A stretch of 64,000 bases of DNA from contig NZ_SJKA01000019.1 of the NCBI RefSeq assembly GCF_004331435.1, forward strand, positions 1-64,000, given 5' to 3'. How positions within the stretch are numbered: the stretch's first letter is position 1; each line of letters starts with the position of its first letter. Made by a program: the position numbers and the translations under genes. Of the stretch, positions 1-8,475 are shown one piece after another. The stretch is from Kribbella sindirgiensis. Lineage in GTDB: Bacteria > Actinomycetota > Actinomycetes > Propionibacteriales > Kribbellaceae. Below the pieces are notes generated by a model, which worked only from the letters and a program-made list of their open reading frames with translations, did no database searches and had not been told where the DNA came from.

Positions 1-187
1 GTTGGTGCTGGTTTCGGGTGGGGAGCGTGCTGGTGACGACGCGATGTATCGCAAGGCTGAGCAGGCGATGGATGCGGGCGGGCTCGGGTGCATTTTCGGG
101 CGGAATGTGTGGCAGCGGGGGTATGACGAGTCGCTGGCGTTCGTCGACGGCCTGAAGGAAATCCTCGTCCAGCACCCCAGCGACTGA
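1..187 (+). CDS. Class I fructose-bisphosphate aldolase-like protein, C-terminal fragment
   Basis: This reading frame enters from the left edge and ends at a TGA, so only about 61 C-terminal residues are visible and the true start lies outside. The residues VSGGER and, later, FGRNVWQR look like the phosphate-binding end of the DhnA/FbaB-type (class I, Schiff-base) aldolase barrel, where a GRNVWQ-like segment is typical. The enzyme would act in glycolysis or gluconeogenesis in the cytosol. The next gene starts 15 nt downstream on the same strand, so the two may be co-transcribed. Family assignment rests on this short tail only; another DeoC/LsrF-type aldolase is possible. Confidence 0.65.
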   Translation, partial: LVLVSGGERAGDDAMYRKAEQAMDAGGLGCIFGRNVWQRGYDESLAFVDGLKEILVQHPSD

Positions 188-202
188 AAGGAATCCCCAG
201 GA

Positions 203-1060
203 ATGACTGCGATGAAGAAGTACGTCCTCGTCGGTGTGGACGAGACGCCCGAGAGCCAGGTCGCGCTGCGGTGGGCCGTCGATGCGGCCGAGGCGCGCGA
301 TCTGCCGGTGCGGGTGATTCGTGCGTACCTGAACGAGGTCAGCCGGTGGCCGGCGCTCGGGGTCGAGGGTTATGTGCCGCCGCCGATGCCGCTCGACAAG
401 TACCAGCACGAGCTCGACGCCGCGGTGCAGTACGCGCGCGACCGGCTCGGGTACGAGGGCGGCTCGGGCTGGCTTGCGAGTGAGGATCCGTCGACCGCGA
501 TCCTGACCGAGGCCGGCGATGCGGAGATGATCGTGGTCGGGACCAGATCGCGGAACAAGGTGTCGGCGGCCGTTCTCGGCTCGGTGGCGACCGCGGTGTC
601 CGCGAAGGCGCCGTGTCCGGTGGTTGTGGTGCGCGGTGAACGCCGTACGGGACCTGTTGTCGTGGGCACCGACGGGTCGCCGGATTCCGAGGACGCCGTG
701 ACGTTCGCGTTCGAGGAGGCGGCTCGCACCGGTCAGCCGCTGCGGGTCGTGTACTGCTGGCAGCCGCAGGCGGAACATGCCGCGTCGATCGACAGCACCG
801 AGGAACTGCTGCAGAACTGGCTCGCGGAGAGTCTCGCGTCGTACCGGGACAAGTTCCCCACGGTGGCGGTACGCGCGTCCGTCTTGGACGGACGGGCGAG
901 CACCCGGCTCATCAAGTTGTCGAAGAAGGCTTCGCTCGTCGTTGTCGGCTCCCGTGGCCGGGGCGGCGTTACCGGCTTGCTGCTGGGATCGGTCAGTCAG
1001 AGCCTTCTTCATCACGCGGACTCGCCGGTGGCGATCGTCCGCCGGTCCAAGGAGTCATGA
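203..1060 (+). CDS. Universal stress protein, two tandem Usp domains
   Basis: The 285-residue protein has two Usp domains (about residues 5-145 and 150-283). Each begins with a VVGVD/VVGTD-like strand and the second ends with the nucleotide-binding signature GSRGRGGVTGLLLGS. This double-domain layout matches actinobacterial USPs such as the DosR-controlled Rv2623 family, which bind ATP and slow growth under hypoxia. A second in-frame ATG lies three codons in (212); the first has a purine-rich AAAGGAATCC upstream. The stop overlaps the start of the CBS-BON gene (ATGA), so translation is probably coupled. The exact stress role is inferred from family. Confidence 0.93.
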   Translation: MTAMKKYVLVGVDETPESQVALRWAVDAAEARDLPVRVIRAYLNEVSRWPALGVEGYVPPPMPLDKYQHELDAAVQYARDRLGYEGGSGWLASEDPSTAILTEAGDAEMIVVGTRSRNKVSAAVLGSVATAVSAKAPCPVVVVRGERRTGPVVVGTDGSPDSEDAVTFAFEEAARTGQPLRVVYCWQPQAEHAASIDSTEELLQNWLAESLASYRDKFPTVAVRASVLDGRASTRLIKLSKKASLVVVGSRGRGGVTGLLLGSVSQSLLHHADSPVAIVRRSKES

Positions 1061-1734
1061 TGCGTCACTTCCTGACTGTCTCCGACGTGATGACCAAGAA
1101 CGTCGTCACCGTCGCTGAGGACACGTCTTTCAAGGCGGTCGCCGCCGTCCTGGCCGAGCACCAGATCAGCGCCGTGCCTGTGCGTGGTGCGTACGGCGAG
1201 GTAGCCGGCGTGGTGTCGGAGACGGACCTGCTGCACAAGGAGGAGTTCCAGCGGACGCCGCGACGTGTCCTGCCGTGGACGCACCGCAAGGCCCGCTCGA
1301 AGGCAGCGGCGCTGACCGCGGGGAGCTTGATGACCAGCCCTGCGGTGACCATCGAAGGTGGCTGCACTCTGGATGAGGCTGCCCGGCTGATGGCGGCCCG
1401 TGAACTGACCCGGCTGGTTGTGACCGACGGCGACGAGCTGGTGGGGATCGTGGCCCGGTCGGACCTGCTGCGGGCCTTCCTCGGCACGGACGAGGAACTC
1501 CTGGCCCGGGTACGGCGCGACGTCGTCGACCGCCACCTCTGGGACGACCCGCTGGCCGTCGAGGTCTCCGTCCGGGAAGGCGTCGTGACACTGAGCGGAC
1601 AGGTGGACAAGCGCAGTACAGTCGCGTTCGCCGAGCACTTGGTTGCCGGTGTCGACGGAGTCGTCGGCGTACAGAACGAGCTGTCCTGGAGAGTCGACGA
1701 CACGACCCGCCCCACCGGCGCAACGTTCTACTAG
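1057..1734 (+). CDS. CBS-domain pair plus BON-domain protein
   Basis: The 225-residue protein has two CBS motifs (about residues 8-65 and 90-150; note SDVMTKNVVTV and GSLMTSPAVTI) followed by a BON domain (about 155-220, with VREGVVTLSGQVD). CBS pairs bind adenosyl nucleotides and sense energy state; BON domains usually bind membranes or ligands. CBS-BON fusions occur next to USP genes in many actinobacteria, and the 4-nt overlap with the upstream USP supports a shared function. No signal peptide is visible, so it is cytosolic. An alternative Met sits one codon downstream. The ligand is unknown. Confidence 0.9.
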   Translation: MMRHFLTVSDVMTKNVVTVAEDTSFKAVAAVLAEHQISAVPVRGAYGEVAGVVSETDLLHKEEFQRTPRRVLPWTHRKARSKAAALTAGSLMTSPAVTIEGGCTLDEAARLMAARELTRLVVTDGDELVGIVARSDLLRAFLGTDEELLARVRRDVVDRHLWDDPLAVEVSVREGVVTLSGQVDKRSTVAFAEHLVAGVDGVVGVQNELSWRVDDTTRPTGATFY

Positions 1735-1747
1735 GCCGAAGAAGTCC

Positions 1748-1779
1748 GGTGGGTGAGCTGATGCGGCAGCTCACCCACC
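1748..1779 (+). terminator. Hairpin terminator after the USP/CBS-BON operon
   Basis: A perfect 13-bp inverted repeat (GGTGGGTGAGCTG, six-base loop, then its complement) starts 14 nt after the CBS-BON stop. There is no U-tract, as is usual for actinobacterial intrinsic terminators. Confidence 0.75.
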
Positions 1780-1827
1780 CCTTGGTGTCGAGATGGTGCG
1801 TCGCGGCGGGCGGCGTACCGTTGCCGC

Positions 1828-2583
1828 ATGACGTCGCGGCGGACTTGGGTCGAGCAGATCATGGGGCTGCCGGTCAGCGTGCTCGCCCGTGGCGAGGGTG
1901 CTGGGTCCAGCGGGGCGGACACGGCAGTGCGGGAGGTGTTCGCCGAGATGGTCGAGGTCGATCGGGCGTTCTCCCCGTTCCGGGACGCCAGTGCGGTGAG
2001 TCTGCTGGCGCGGGGCGAGGTGAGTTGGGATCGTGTTGATCCGGTGGTCCGGGAGGTTGCCGACCGATGCGTTGCCGCGCGGGAGCTGACCGGTGGGTTG
2101 TTCGACGCGGACGTCCCTCGTGGCCGGTGGGACCCCTCTGGACTGGTGAAGGGGTGGGCGGTCGAGCGGGCCGGCGAGCGGCTGCGGAAGATCAGCGACG
2201 TGGATTGGTGCCTGAACGCCGGCGGCGACGTGCTCGTGGTGTGTCCGAGCGGTGCACCGTTCATGGTAGGCATCCAGGATCCCCGGGACCCCAGCGGCGT
2301 GGCCGCGGTCCTGCCGCGGACCGGGGGATCCGTGGCGACGAGCGGGACAGCGGCTCGCGGTGCGCACCTCTACGACCCACGCACCGGGCGCGCGGTGCGG
2401 ACGCGATGGATGTCGGTGTCGGTCAGCGGTCCGTCGCTGGAGTACGCCGACGTGCTCGCGACCGCCGCGTTCGTCGCGGCGGACGACTGGCCCCGGGTCG
2501 TCGGTTCGCTGCCGGGCTACGAGGGCCTCGGGATTCTTGCTGACGGCAACCTGTTCGCGACCTCCGGGTGGTCGGTGGGATGA
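1828..2583 (+). CDS. apbE: FAD:protein FMN transferase (ApbE family)
   Basis: ApbE enzymes cleave FAD and attach FMN through a phosphoester to a Thr in a (S/T)GAT-type motif of acceptor flavoproteins. The 251-residue protein shows family landmarks: an early MGLPVSV strand, FSPFRDASAVSLL, the GLVKGWAVER segment, DWCLNAGGDV and VATSGTA near residues 170-176. It is shorter than the typical 300-350 residues and lacks an obvious lipoprotein signal, so it may act at the inner face. A likely acceptor, an FMN-binding protein with a SGATFTSEGY motif, is encoded 3.3 kb downstream. Its TGA overlaps the response regulator ATG. No clear Shine-Dalgarno is seen. Confidence 0.88.
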   Translation: MTSRRTWVEQIMGLPVSVLARGEGAGSSGADTAVREVFAEMVEVDRAFSPFRDASAVSLLARGEVSWDRVDPVVREVADRCVAARELTGGLFDADVPRGRWDPSGLVKGWAVERAGERLRKISDVDWCLNAGGDVLVVCPSGAPFMVGIQDPRDPSGVAAVLPRTGGSVATSGTAARGAHLYDPRTGRAVRTRWMSVSVSGPSLEYADVLATAAFVAADDWPRVVGSLPGYEGLGILADGNLFATSGWSVG

Positions 2584-3239
2584 CGGCCGGGATCCTGCTC
2601 GTCGAGGACGATGCCGACCTCGCCCGGCTTCTCGAGCGGGTACTCACCGACGAGGGGTACGCGGTGACGCTGGCTGCCGACGGGCACAGAGGCCTGCACC
2701 TCGCCCTGACGCAACCGGTGGACGCGATGATCGTGGATCGTCGCCTGCCTGCCGTGGAGGGCCTGGACCTGATCGCCCGGCTGCGCAGTCGCGGGGTCGG
2801 CACGCCGATCCTGGTGCTCTCCGCACGGAACAGCACCGCGGATCGGGTCGAGGGGCTCGACGCCGGCGCCGAAGACTACTTGACCAAGCCGTTCGAGCTC
2901 GCCGAGCTGCTGGCTCGGGTCCGCGCGCTGCTCCGCCGTCACCTGGATCACGCCGTCGAGCTTGCGGTACCTGGTGGATCACTGGACCTGGCCGGCCGGA
3001 TGGTGCGACGGTCCGACGGCGGGACGGTGGAGTTGTCCGAGCGGGAGGCGGCGCTGCTCGGACTGCTGGCGGCGCGGCCGGGGGCCGTGTTCAGCCGGGC
3101 TGAGCTGCTCGGCCGCGTCTTCGATGACGCCGAGTCGGAGTCCGTTGTCGACACCTACGTCCACTACTGCCGCCGGAAGGTCGGGCGCGACGTCATCAAG
3201 ACAGTGCGCGGGCTCGGATACCGGTTGGGGAAGTTGTGA
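2580..3239 (+). CDS. OmpR/PhoB-family response regulator
   Basis: The 219-residue protein has a receiver domain (residues 4-118) with the acidic pair E9-D10-D11, phospho-acceptor D53 (MIVDRRLP) and a lysine in EDYLTKPFE. A winged-helix DNA-binding domain (about 130-217) ends in VRGLGYRLG. The ATG at 2580 overlaps the apbE stop and is preferred over an upstream GTG at 2568. The histidine kinase follows with a 4-nt overlap, making a cognate pair. Position between apbE and the flavocytochrome suggests that it controls this redox module. OmpR-type regulators bind direct repeats, so it is unlikely to bind the palindromic boxes described elsewhere in the window. Confidence 0.92.
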   Translation: MTAGILLVEDDADLARLLERVLTDEGYAVTLAADGHRGLHLALTQPVDAMIVDRRLPAVEGLDLIARLRSRGVGTPILVLSARNSTADRVEGLDAGAEDYLTKPFELAELLARVRALLRRHLDHAVELAVPGGSLDLAGRMVRRSDGGTVELSEREAALLGLLAARPGAVFSRAELLGRVFDDAESESVVDTYVHYCRRKVGRDVIKTVRGLGYRLGKL

Positions 3240-4468
3240 GCGGCCGGCTGATCGGTGACGAGGTGCTGGTACGGCGAGCCTCCCGCGGGGTGGCCGTACA
3301 GGCTGCGGCTCTGGTCGCGCTGGCCATGCTGGCGCTGATCGCCCTGGTCACTGCGGTCGTTGTCCGCGGTCAGGCAGGCGCAGCGGACGATCTTCTTCGG
3401 TCGGCTGTCGCGACGGCCGACGACGTGGGCGATCCGCCGGCTGGGACCTGGCTGGTCATGGTGGGCCCGACCGGCACGACCACTTCACCAGGTCTGCCCG
3501 GCGAACTTCTGCCTGAGCTGGACGCACTGCGGGTCCGTGCAACTGGACAGATCCGCTTGACGACGGTGGAGAACGATGGCGGCGAGTACCGCATTGCCAG
3601 CGGTCTGACCAAGGACGGGCCGGTGCAAGCGGTGCTGGACCTGGAGACCGCCCACAAGGAGCGTGCCCGTCTCCTGCAGGCGATGGGGCTCGCGGCCGTG
3701 CTCGGGCTGTTGCTGGCCGGCCTGCTGGGCGTGCTGATCGGGCGGCGCGCCGTACGGCCACTGGCGGAGGCGCTGACCTTGCAGCGGGCCTTTGTGGCAG
3801 ACGCCGGGCATGAGCTGCGGACACCGCTGACGCTGCTGAGTACGCGAGCACAGGTTCTCGAGAGGGCCCTGCGCCGCAGCGGTGCCGGCGACGAGCTGCT
3901 GCGCGACGCGGGTGGTGTGGTCGGTGACTCTCGCAGACTCGCCGAGATCGTCGACGACCTGCTGGCCGCGGCCGATCCGCGGGGTGCCGAGAGCCAGGAG
4001 CTGGTCGACCTGGTGCGGATCGCACAGGACGTTGCCGCGGCGGTGGAGGCTCATGCCGAGCAGACCGGCGTACGGCTGCGGTGGACGGCGGACTCCGGCA
4101 CCGCGCCGGCGCTCGGGTCGGCGAGTGCGATCCGACGGGCAACGATGGCGCTGGTCGACAACGCGATCGACCACACGCCACGCGACGGTGAGGTGCGAAT
4201 CACCGTACGGCGGCAGCGCGCTGACGTGATCCTCGCGGTCAGCGACACCGGTCCCGGGATCGGTCCGGAGGCCGGCGGGCGGGTCTTGCGGCGGTTCGAC
4301 TCCGGTGGTCATCGGGCCGGGCGGAAGCATTACGGCCTCGGTCTGGCACTCGCCCACGACGTCGCGAACCGGCTCGGCGGGCAGCTCCGCCTGGTGCCCG
4401 GCGACATCGGCGCGACGTTCGAACTCGTGCTGCCCGCGGTCGCGGAAGGCGGTCCAAGGAAGGTCTAA
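3236..4468 (+). CDS. Sensor histidine kinase
   Basis: The 410-residue membrane kinase has two predicted transmembrane helices (about residues 20-45 and 147-168) flanking a roughly 100-residue extracytoplasmic domain. The DHp helix carries HELRTPLTLL with the phosphorylated His at about residue 192, and the catalytic ATPase domain has NAIDHTPRDGE (N box) and DTGPGIG (G1 box). The HAMP segment after TM2 is very short or absent. The GTG start overlaps the regulator stop (GTGA). It should phosphorylate the response regulator encoded immediately upstream. The stimulus is not evident; redox or flavin status is a guess from the neighbours. Confidence 0.92.
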   Translation: MSGRLIGDEVLVRRASRGVAVQAAALVALAMLALIALVTAVVVRGQAGAADDLLRSAVATADDVGDPPAGTWLVMVGPTGTTTSPGLPGELLPELDALRVRATGQIRLTTVENDGGEYRIASGLTKDGPVQAVLDLETAHKERARLLQAMGLAAVLGLLLAGLLGVLIGRRAVRPLAEALTLQRAFVADAGHELRTPLTLLSTRAQVLERALRRSGAGDELLRDAGGVVGDSRRLAEIVDDLLAAADPRGAESQELVDLVRIAQDVAAAVEAHAEQTGVRLRWTADSGTAPALGSASAIRRATMALVDNAIDHTPRDGEVRITVRRQRADVILAVSDTGPGIGPEAGGRVLRRFDSGGHRAGRKHYGLGLALAHDVANRLGGQLRLVPGDIGATFELVLPAVAEGGPRKV

Positions 4469-4491
4469 GAATCCGCGGCCATTGTCGGAGC

Positions 4492-5913
4492 ATGACGTAC
4501 CGCGGTCCAGCAGAAGAGGTCATCCGGCCGCGGACCACGCATGTCCGGAGACGGGCACCCCGGACGCCGGTGTGGTGGCGTGACGTGGTCGGCATCCTGT
4601 GCTGGGCGACCGTGCTGGTAGTGGTCTGGCTGTGGGTGTCCGGGCGGGGTGTGCAGACGCTGCTGAACGGTCCGGCCGATCTGCTCACGTCTCTCGGGCG
4701 GTTGTCCGGCCTGGTGTCCGCGGATCTGCTGCTGGTGCAGGTGTTCCTGATGGCGCGGGTGCCGATGATCGAGCGGAGCTACGGACAGGACGATCTGGCG
4801 CGCCGCCACCGGCTCGCCGGGTTTTGGTCGTTCAACCTCCTGCTGGTCCACATCGCCTTGATCCTCGTCGGCTACACGCTGCGCGATCACAGCACCGTGT
4901 TGCGTGAGACGTGGACCGTTGCCACGACGTACGGCGGCATGCTGCTGGCGACTGCGGCGGCTGTCGCGCTGACGCTGGTGGTGCTGACCTCGGTCAAGGC
5001 CGCGCGGAAGGCACTGCGGTACGAGTCGTGGCACTTGCTGCACCTCTACGCTTACCTCGGAGTCGGGCTGTCCGTCCCGCACGAGATCTGGACGGGTGCT
5101 GACTTCGCGACGTCTCAGGTGGCGCGTCTGTACTGGTGGTCTGCGTACGGCCTCGCTCTCGGCGCGACCGCGCTGTACCGGCTGGCGCTGCCGGTCTGGC
5201 GCACACTGCGGCACGGGCTCACCGTGCGTGAGGTGATCCACGAGACGCCCGGTGTGGTGACCGTGCTGATCGGCGGGCGCAGACTGCACCGGATGCCGGT
5301 CCGGGCCGGGCAGTACTTCGTGTTCCGGTTCCTCGACGGTCCGGGCTGGTCACGGGGCAACCCGTACTCGCTGTCCGCTTCGCCTGCGCCGGACCGGCTC
5401 CGCGTGACCGTGAAGGCCGCGGGTGAGGGCAGCAGCCGGCTGGCCGGGTTGCGGCCCGGAACGCGGGTTGCCGTCGAGGGGCCGTACGGCCGGCTGACCG
5501 CGGAGCGGCGGGTCACCGACCGGGTCGCGTTGTTTGCCTGCGGCATCGGCATCACCCCGTTGCGGGCGCTTCTGGAGGAGCTCGACTACCGGCCGGGCCA
5601 CGCGATCCTCGTCTACCGCGCGCACAGCCGGGCCGACCTGGTGTTCCGCTCGGAGCTCGAGCAGTTGGCGCGCGTTCGCGGCATCACTCTGCACTGGCTC
5701 CTCGGCGGCCGGCCGGGCACGCGATCGTCGTGGCTCCCGGAGAGCGCCGCATCGTGGTCCGACGAGGACGCCGTACGCCAGGTGGTGCCCGGGATCGAGC
5801 AGTACGACGTGTACGTCTGTGGGCCCGATCGGTGGATGGACGCGATGTGCGCGGCTGTGTGCGCTGCTGGGTTGCCGGCGAACCAGTTGCATCAGGAACG
5901 GTTCTCGTGGTGA
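4492..5913 (+). CDS. Ferric-reductase-like transmembrane flavocytochrome with ferredoxin reductase domain
   Basis: The 473-residue protein starts with a ferric-reductase-like six-helix bundle (about residues 25-230). Candidate haem-ligating His lie in RRHRLAGFW and LLVHIAL on one helix pair and in WHLLHLYAYL on another. It ends with an FAD/NAD(P)-binding ferredoxin-reductase module: RGNPYSLSASP for FAD, GIGITPLRALL for the nucleotide, and VCGPDRWMD with a C-terminal aromatic (FSW). It would carry electrons from NAD(P)H through FAD and haem across the membrane. The gene follows the two-component system by 23 nt and precedes the FMN-binding protein, a plausible electron acceptor. Confidence 0.9.
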   Translation: MTYRGPAEEVIRPRTTHVRRRAPRTPVWWRDVVGILCWATVLVVVWLWVSGRGVQTLLNGPADLLTSLGRLSGLVSADLLLVQVFLMARVPMIERSYGQDDLARRHRLAGFWSFNLLLVHIALILVGYTLRDHSTVLRETWTVATTYGGMLLATAAAVALTLVVLTSVKAARKALRYESWHLLHLYAYLGVGLSVPHEIWTGADFATSQVARLYWWSAYGLALGATALYRLALPVWRTLRHGLTVREVIHETPGVVTVLIGGRRLHRMPVRAGQYFVFRFLDGPGWSRGNPYSLSASPAPDRLRVTVKAAGEGSSRLAGLRPGTRVAVEGPYGRLTAERRVTDRVALFACGIGITPLRALLEELDYRPGHAILVYRAHSRADLVFRSELEQLARVRGITLHWLLGGRPGTRSSWLPESAASWSDEDAVRQVVPGIEQYDVYVCGPDRWMDAMCAAVCAAGLPANQLHQERFSW

Positions 5914-5926
5914 GAGGAGAGCGTGC

Positions 5927-6427
5927 GTGAGGCGCGGGATCAGACTGTGGATGACGGTCGCCTCCGCGGCGGTGGTCGCCGTCGCGTTCCGGGCGAGCAT
6001 GCAGACGCACCTGACCGTCGGAGGCGCCGCGGTCGTCAGCTCGGCGTCGCCGGTGGCGCGGCCGTCCCCGCGGCCATCGTCGCCGGGGCACCGGACGCCG
6101 AGGCCGCCTACTGCGGGCGCCGGCACCGGGCAGGCGTCGGCGGTCGTGGTGACGGGCGGGGTCGTGGACACGCAGTACGGGCCGGTCCAGGTCGAGATCA
6201 CCGTGCGCGGCGGGCGGATCACCAGGTCGCACGCGGTGCAGCACCCGAGCGGCGACGGGCGGACCGACCAGATCAACAGCTTCGCGGTCCCACAACTCGA
6301 CCACGAGACGGTGACGGTGCAGAGCGCGCGGATCGACACGGTCTCCGGAGCGACCTTCACCTCGGAGGGATATCGCCAGTCCTTGCAGTCCGCACTCGAC
6401 GCCGCGCACCAGGCCGGTGCGAGATGA
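5927..6427 (+). CDS. Membrane-anchored FMN-binding domain protein (ApbE substrate)
   Basis: The GTG at 5927 follows a good GAGAGGAG site and gives 166 residues. An N-terminal hydrophobic segment (about 8-22) and a Pro/Ser/Arg-rich linker lead to an FMN-binding domain (about 80-160). The signature DTVSGATFTSEGY contains the SGAT motif whose Thr is flavinylated by ApbE in NqrC, RnfG and related proteins. The placement with apbE and a flavocytochrome suggests that it receives electrons outside the membrane. The stop overlaps the next ATG (ATGA). Confidence 0.88.
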   Translation: MRRGIRLWMTVASAAVVAVAFRASMQTHLTVGGAAVVSSASPVARPSPRPSSPGHRTPRPPTAGAGTGQASAVVVTGGVVDTQYGPVQVEITVRGGRITRSHAVQHPSGDGRTDQINSFAVPQLDHETVTVQSARIDTVSGATFTSEGYRQSLQSALDAAHQAGAR

Positions 6428-6603
6428 CAACGCATACGAAGCGGTTGCGGCGCAACCTCCTGGTCGGCGGGATCACCGCCGTACTTCTCGTTCTGCTGTT
6501 GCTCTACCCGACGAGCCGGAACCTCCGGACACTCGAACAGAAGGAACCTGAATGCAGACTGTCAACGGCCTCCCGGCCCACGTTCTCCTCGTGCACGCCG
6601 TAG
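6424..6603 (+). CDS. Small single-pass membrane protein, unknown
   Basis: This 59-residue ORF starts at an ATG overlapping the stop of the FMN-binding gene. It has a basic N terminus (TKRLRRN) and one strongly hydrophobic segment (about residues 13-28), then a short unstructured tail. It overlaps the following gene by 52 nt in another frame, which is unusual for this compact operon. The coupled start and helix support expression, but the tail coding inside the next gene leaves doubt. No family is recognised. Confidence 0.45.
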   Translation: MTTHTKRLRRNLLVGGITAVLLVLLLLYPTSRNLRTLEQKEPECRLSTASRPTFSSCTP

Positions 6604-7043
6604 TCGTTCTCCTCCCGCTGTCGGCGGCGATCCTCGCTCTGACCGCGAGCTGGCCGGCCGCCAGGCGCCGGCTCGCGGGTCCGAACGCGATCCTCGCCGC
6701 GCTCGTCGTCGCACTCGTACCGATCACCACCAGCGCGGGCGAGTGGCTCGAGCACCGTGTCGCACCGAACCCGCTGATCCGCCGGCACGCCGAGCTGGGT
6801 GACACGGCCATCTACGTAGCTGTCGGAGTCGCGGCACTGGCGGTCGTGGTCTGGTGGCGGCAACGGGAGAGCACTGCGGGGACCGCGACGAAGCGTACGT
6901 TCCTCGCGCCGGCCTCGAACGCCGTCACCGTGGTGGTGACCGTGGCCGCTGTCGTGGTCTCGGCTGTCGCGGTCTACGACGTCGTCAGGATCGGCGACTC
7001 CGGCGCCAAGGCCAGCTGGAACAACTGGGCCGCCCGGCCCTGA
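6552..7043 (+). CDS. DUF2231-like integral membrane protein
   Basis: The 163-residue protein has four predicted transmembrane helices (about residues 10-30, 42-60, 80-98 and 120-142). The opening GLPAHVLLVHAVVVLLPL matches the His-containing start of DUF2231 proteins, whose conserved His residues have been proposed to bind haem or metal. It ends the flavin electron-transfer gene group, so a role as a redox membrane partner is an inference. A purine-rich AGAAGGAAC precedes the ATG. It converges with the minus-strand operon 6 nt downstream. Confidence 0.75.
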   Translation: MQTVNGLPAHVLLVHAVVVLLPLSAAILALTASWPAARRRLAGPNAILAALVVALVPITTSAGEWLEHRVAPNPLIRRHAELGDTAIYVAVGVAALAVVVWWRQRESTAGTATKRTFLAPASNAVTVVVTVAAVVVSAVAVYDVVRIGDSGAKASWNNWAARP

Positions 7044-7048
7044 CGTCG

Positions 7049-7549
7049 TCAGCTGATCGTCGTGCACACATACCGTTCGACCAGTTCGAACGAGCCGCCG
7101 TCGACGGAGACCTCGTTGCGCCAGATCATCGTCTCGTCGTCGACGATGTGCCAGAGCAGCTGAGTGCGGAGGCGTGGGCGGCCGATGCTGCGGAAGGTGA
7201 GCAGATGGCCCTCGATGTGGCCGGCCAGCAACTCGAGGTGTCCGTAGTTGTCCGCCACCGATGCGCGGTACTCCCCGGCCTGAGGGTCCCAGCCGGCGAC
7301 CCAGTGCAACTGCCAGCGGAGGACGAAGGAGCCGTCGGGAAGATATTGGTCCTGCTGATACTCGCCGACGATCCAGAGCCCGTTCTGGATGGTGTGGTGC
7401 CGGCCTTCACCGGTCGCCGTCATCGCCGGGCTGCCGGGTCCCACGGCGCCGGCCCGGATCGTGCCGGTCCAGCGGACGTCGCGGTGGAAGCGGGCGAGTC
7501 GGGTCATCTCCTGACCGGCGTGGAGTGGTTGCGGGATCGAGATGGTCAC
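7049..7549 (-). CDS. DUF1579-like protein
   Basis: The GTG start at 7549 overlaps the stop of the upstream USP (GTGA) and is preceded by a strong AGGAGG, giving 166 residues. The longer open frame upstream is an antisense artefact of the USP gene. The sequence is beta-rich with regularly spaced Trp and Gly residues (GLWIVGEYQQDQYLPDG, LHWVAGWDP, NYGHLELL), typical of DUF1579/lipocalin-like folds that bind small ligands. Function is unknown. It is the last gene of the acg-USP-USP operon. Confidence 0.75.
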   Translation of the reverse strand: MTISIPQPLHAGQEMTRLARFHRDVRWTGTIRAGAVGPGSPAMTATGEGRHHTIQNGLWIVGEYQQDQYLPDGSFVLRWQLHWVAGWDPQAGEYRASVADNYGHLELLAGHIEGHLLTFRSIGRPRLRTQLLWHIVDDETMIWRNEVSVDGGSFELVERYVCTTIS

Positions 7550-8445
7550 TGCGTGCCTCCTGACGTGGCCGGAAAGCGAGGTGTTTCGGGGTGGTGGACG
7601 ACGGCGACCGGGCAGTGCGAGTGGTAGAGAAGACCTCGCGCGACGGAACCCATGCGGAGTTCGGAGAACGCCGTACGGCCGACGCCACCGACCACCACGA
7701 GGTCGGCGTCGTGCGACTCGCGCGCCAGGACGAGCACCGGGTGGTCGGTGACGCCGCGATGCTGGACGGAGACGTCGGGGTACTTGGCGGTCCAGCCGGC
7801 GAGCGTCTCCATCAGCAACTCGTCGGCCGCGTCGACCCACGGTCGCCGCGTCGGGTCGAACCAGTTGTTGGGGTCCGGGTAGGTCTCCCGGAGCTCGATC
7901 GCGTGGACGCCGAGGATCTCCGCGCCGGTCACGTGCGCCAGTTCGAAGGCGAAGCGGAGCGCGTCCTGACCTTCGACGGAGCCGTCGACGCCGACGACGA
8001 TCCGCTGGTGTGCGGGTGCCGCGGGTTGCCAGACGTCCGGGACGACGATCAGCGGGACGTGCGTCGCGAGCGCCGTACAGACCTGCGACGTCGAGCCGAG
8101 CACGAGTTCGGCGAAACCGCCCATGCCGCGCCGGCCGACGACCAGCGCCTGCGAGTGTTCGGACAGGTCGAGCAGGACCTGTGCGGGATGACCGTGCCGG
8201 ACCTCGAGTGTGCCGGCGCGGAAGCCGATCCGGTCGAGTTCCTGGAGAGAGTCGTCCAGTACCTCGCTGCCGTCGTCGGGCCCATCGGGCAGGTAGCCGG
8301 CAGCGACCTGCGGTTGGTCGTCGACGACGTAGACCGCGTGCAGGGGCGCCCGACGTACGGCGGCGTACCCGGCTGCCCAGGTCAGCGCGATGAGGCCGTC
8401 GCGGGATCCGTCGATTCCCACCAGTACCGGCAGTTCGGCAGCCAT
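7546..8445 (-). CDS. Universal stress protein, two Usp domains
   Basis: This 299-residue double-domain USP starts with LPVLVGIDGSRDG. Its first domain has GRRGMGGFAELVLGSTS and its second VVGGVGRTAFSELRMGSVA, both fitting the G-2X-G-9X-G(S/T) ATP-binding pattern. It is the third gene of the operon starting at 9977, 30 nt after the previous USP. The divergence between the two neighbouring USPs argues for old duplication rather than a recent one. Expected to be cytosolic; ATP binding is inferred from the motif. Confidence 0.92.
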   Translation of the reverse strand: MAAELPVLVGIDGSRDGLIALTWAAGYAAVRRAPLHAVYVVDDQPQVAAGYLPDGPDDGSEVLDDSLQELDRIGFRAGTLEVRHGHPAQVLLDLSEHSQALVVGRRGMGGFAELVLGSTSQVCTALATHVPLIVVPDVWQPAAPAHQRIVVGVDGSVEGQDALRFAFELAHVTGAEILGVHAIELRETYPDPNNWFDPTRRPWVDAADELLMETLAGWTAKYPDVSVQHRGVTDHPVLVLARESHDADLVVVGGVGRTAFSELRMGSVARGLLYHSHCPVAVVHHPETPRFPATSGGTQ

Positions 8446-8475
8446 GGCGCCTCCTGAGGGGCCTGTGCGTCGCGG

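Noticed and set aside
2580..4468. The local two-component system as regulator of the GGGACC-type boxes
   Set aside because: The regulator is OmpR-type, which binds direct repeats; the boxes are palindromes of the NarL/DevR kind, and its own gene cluster lacks a clear box.
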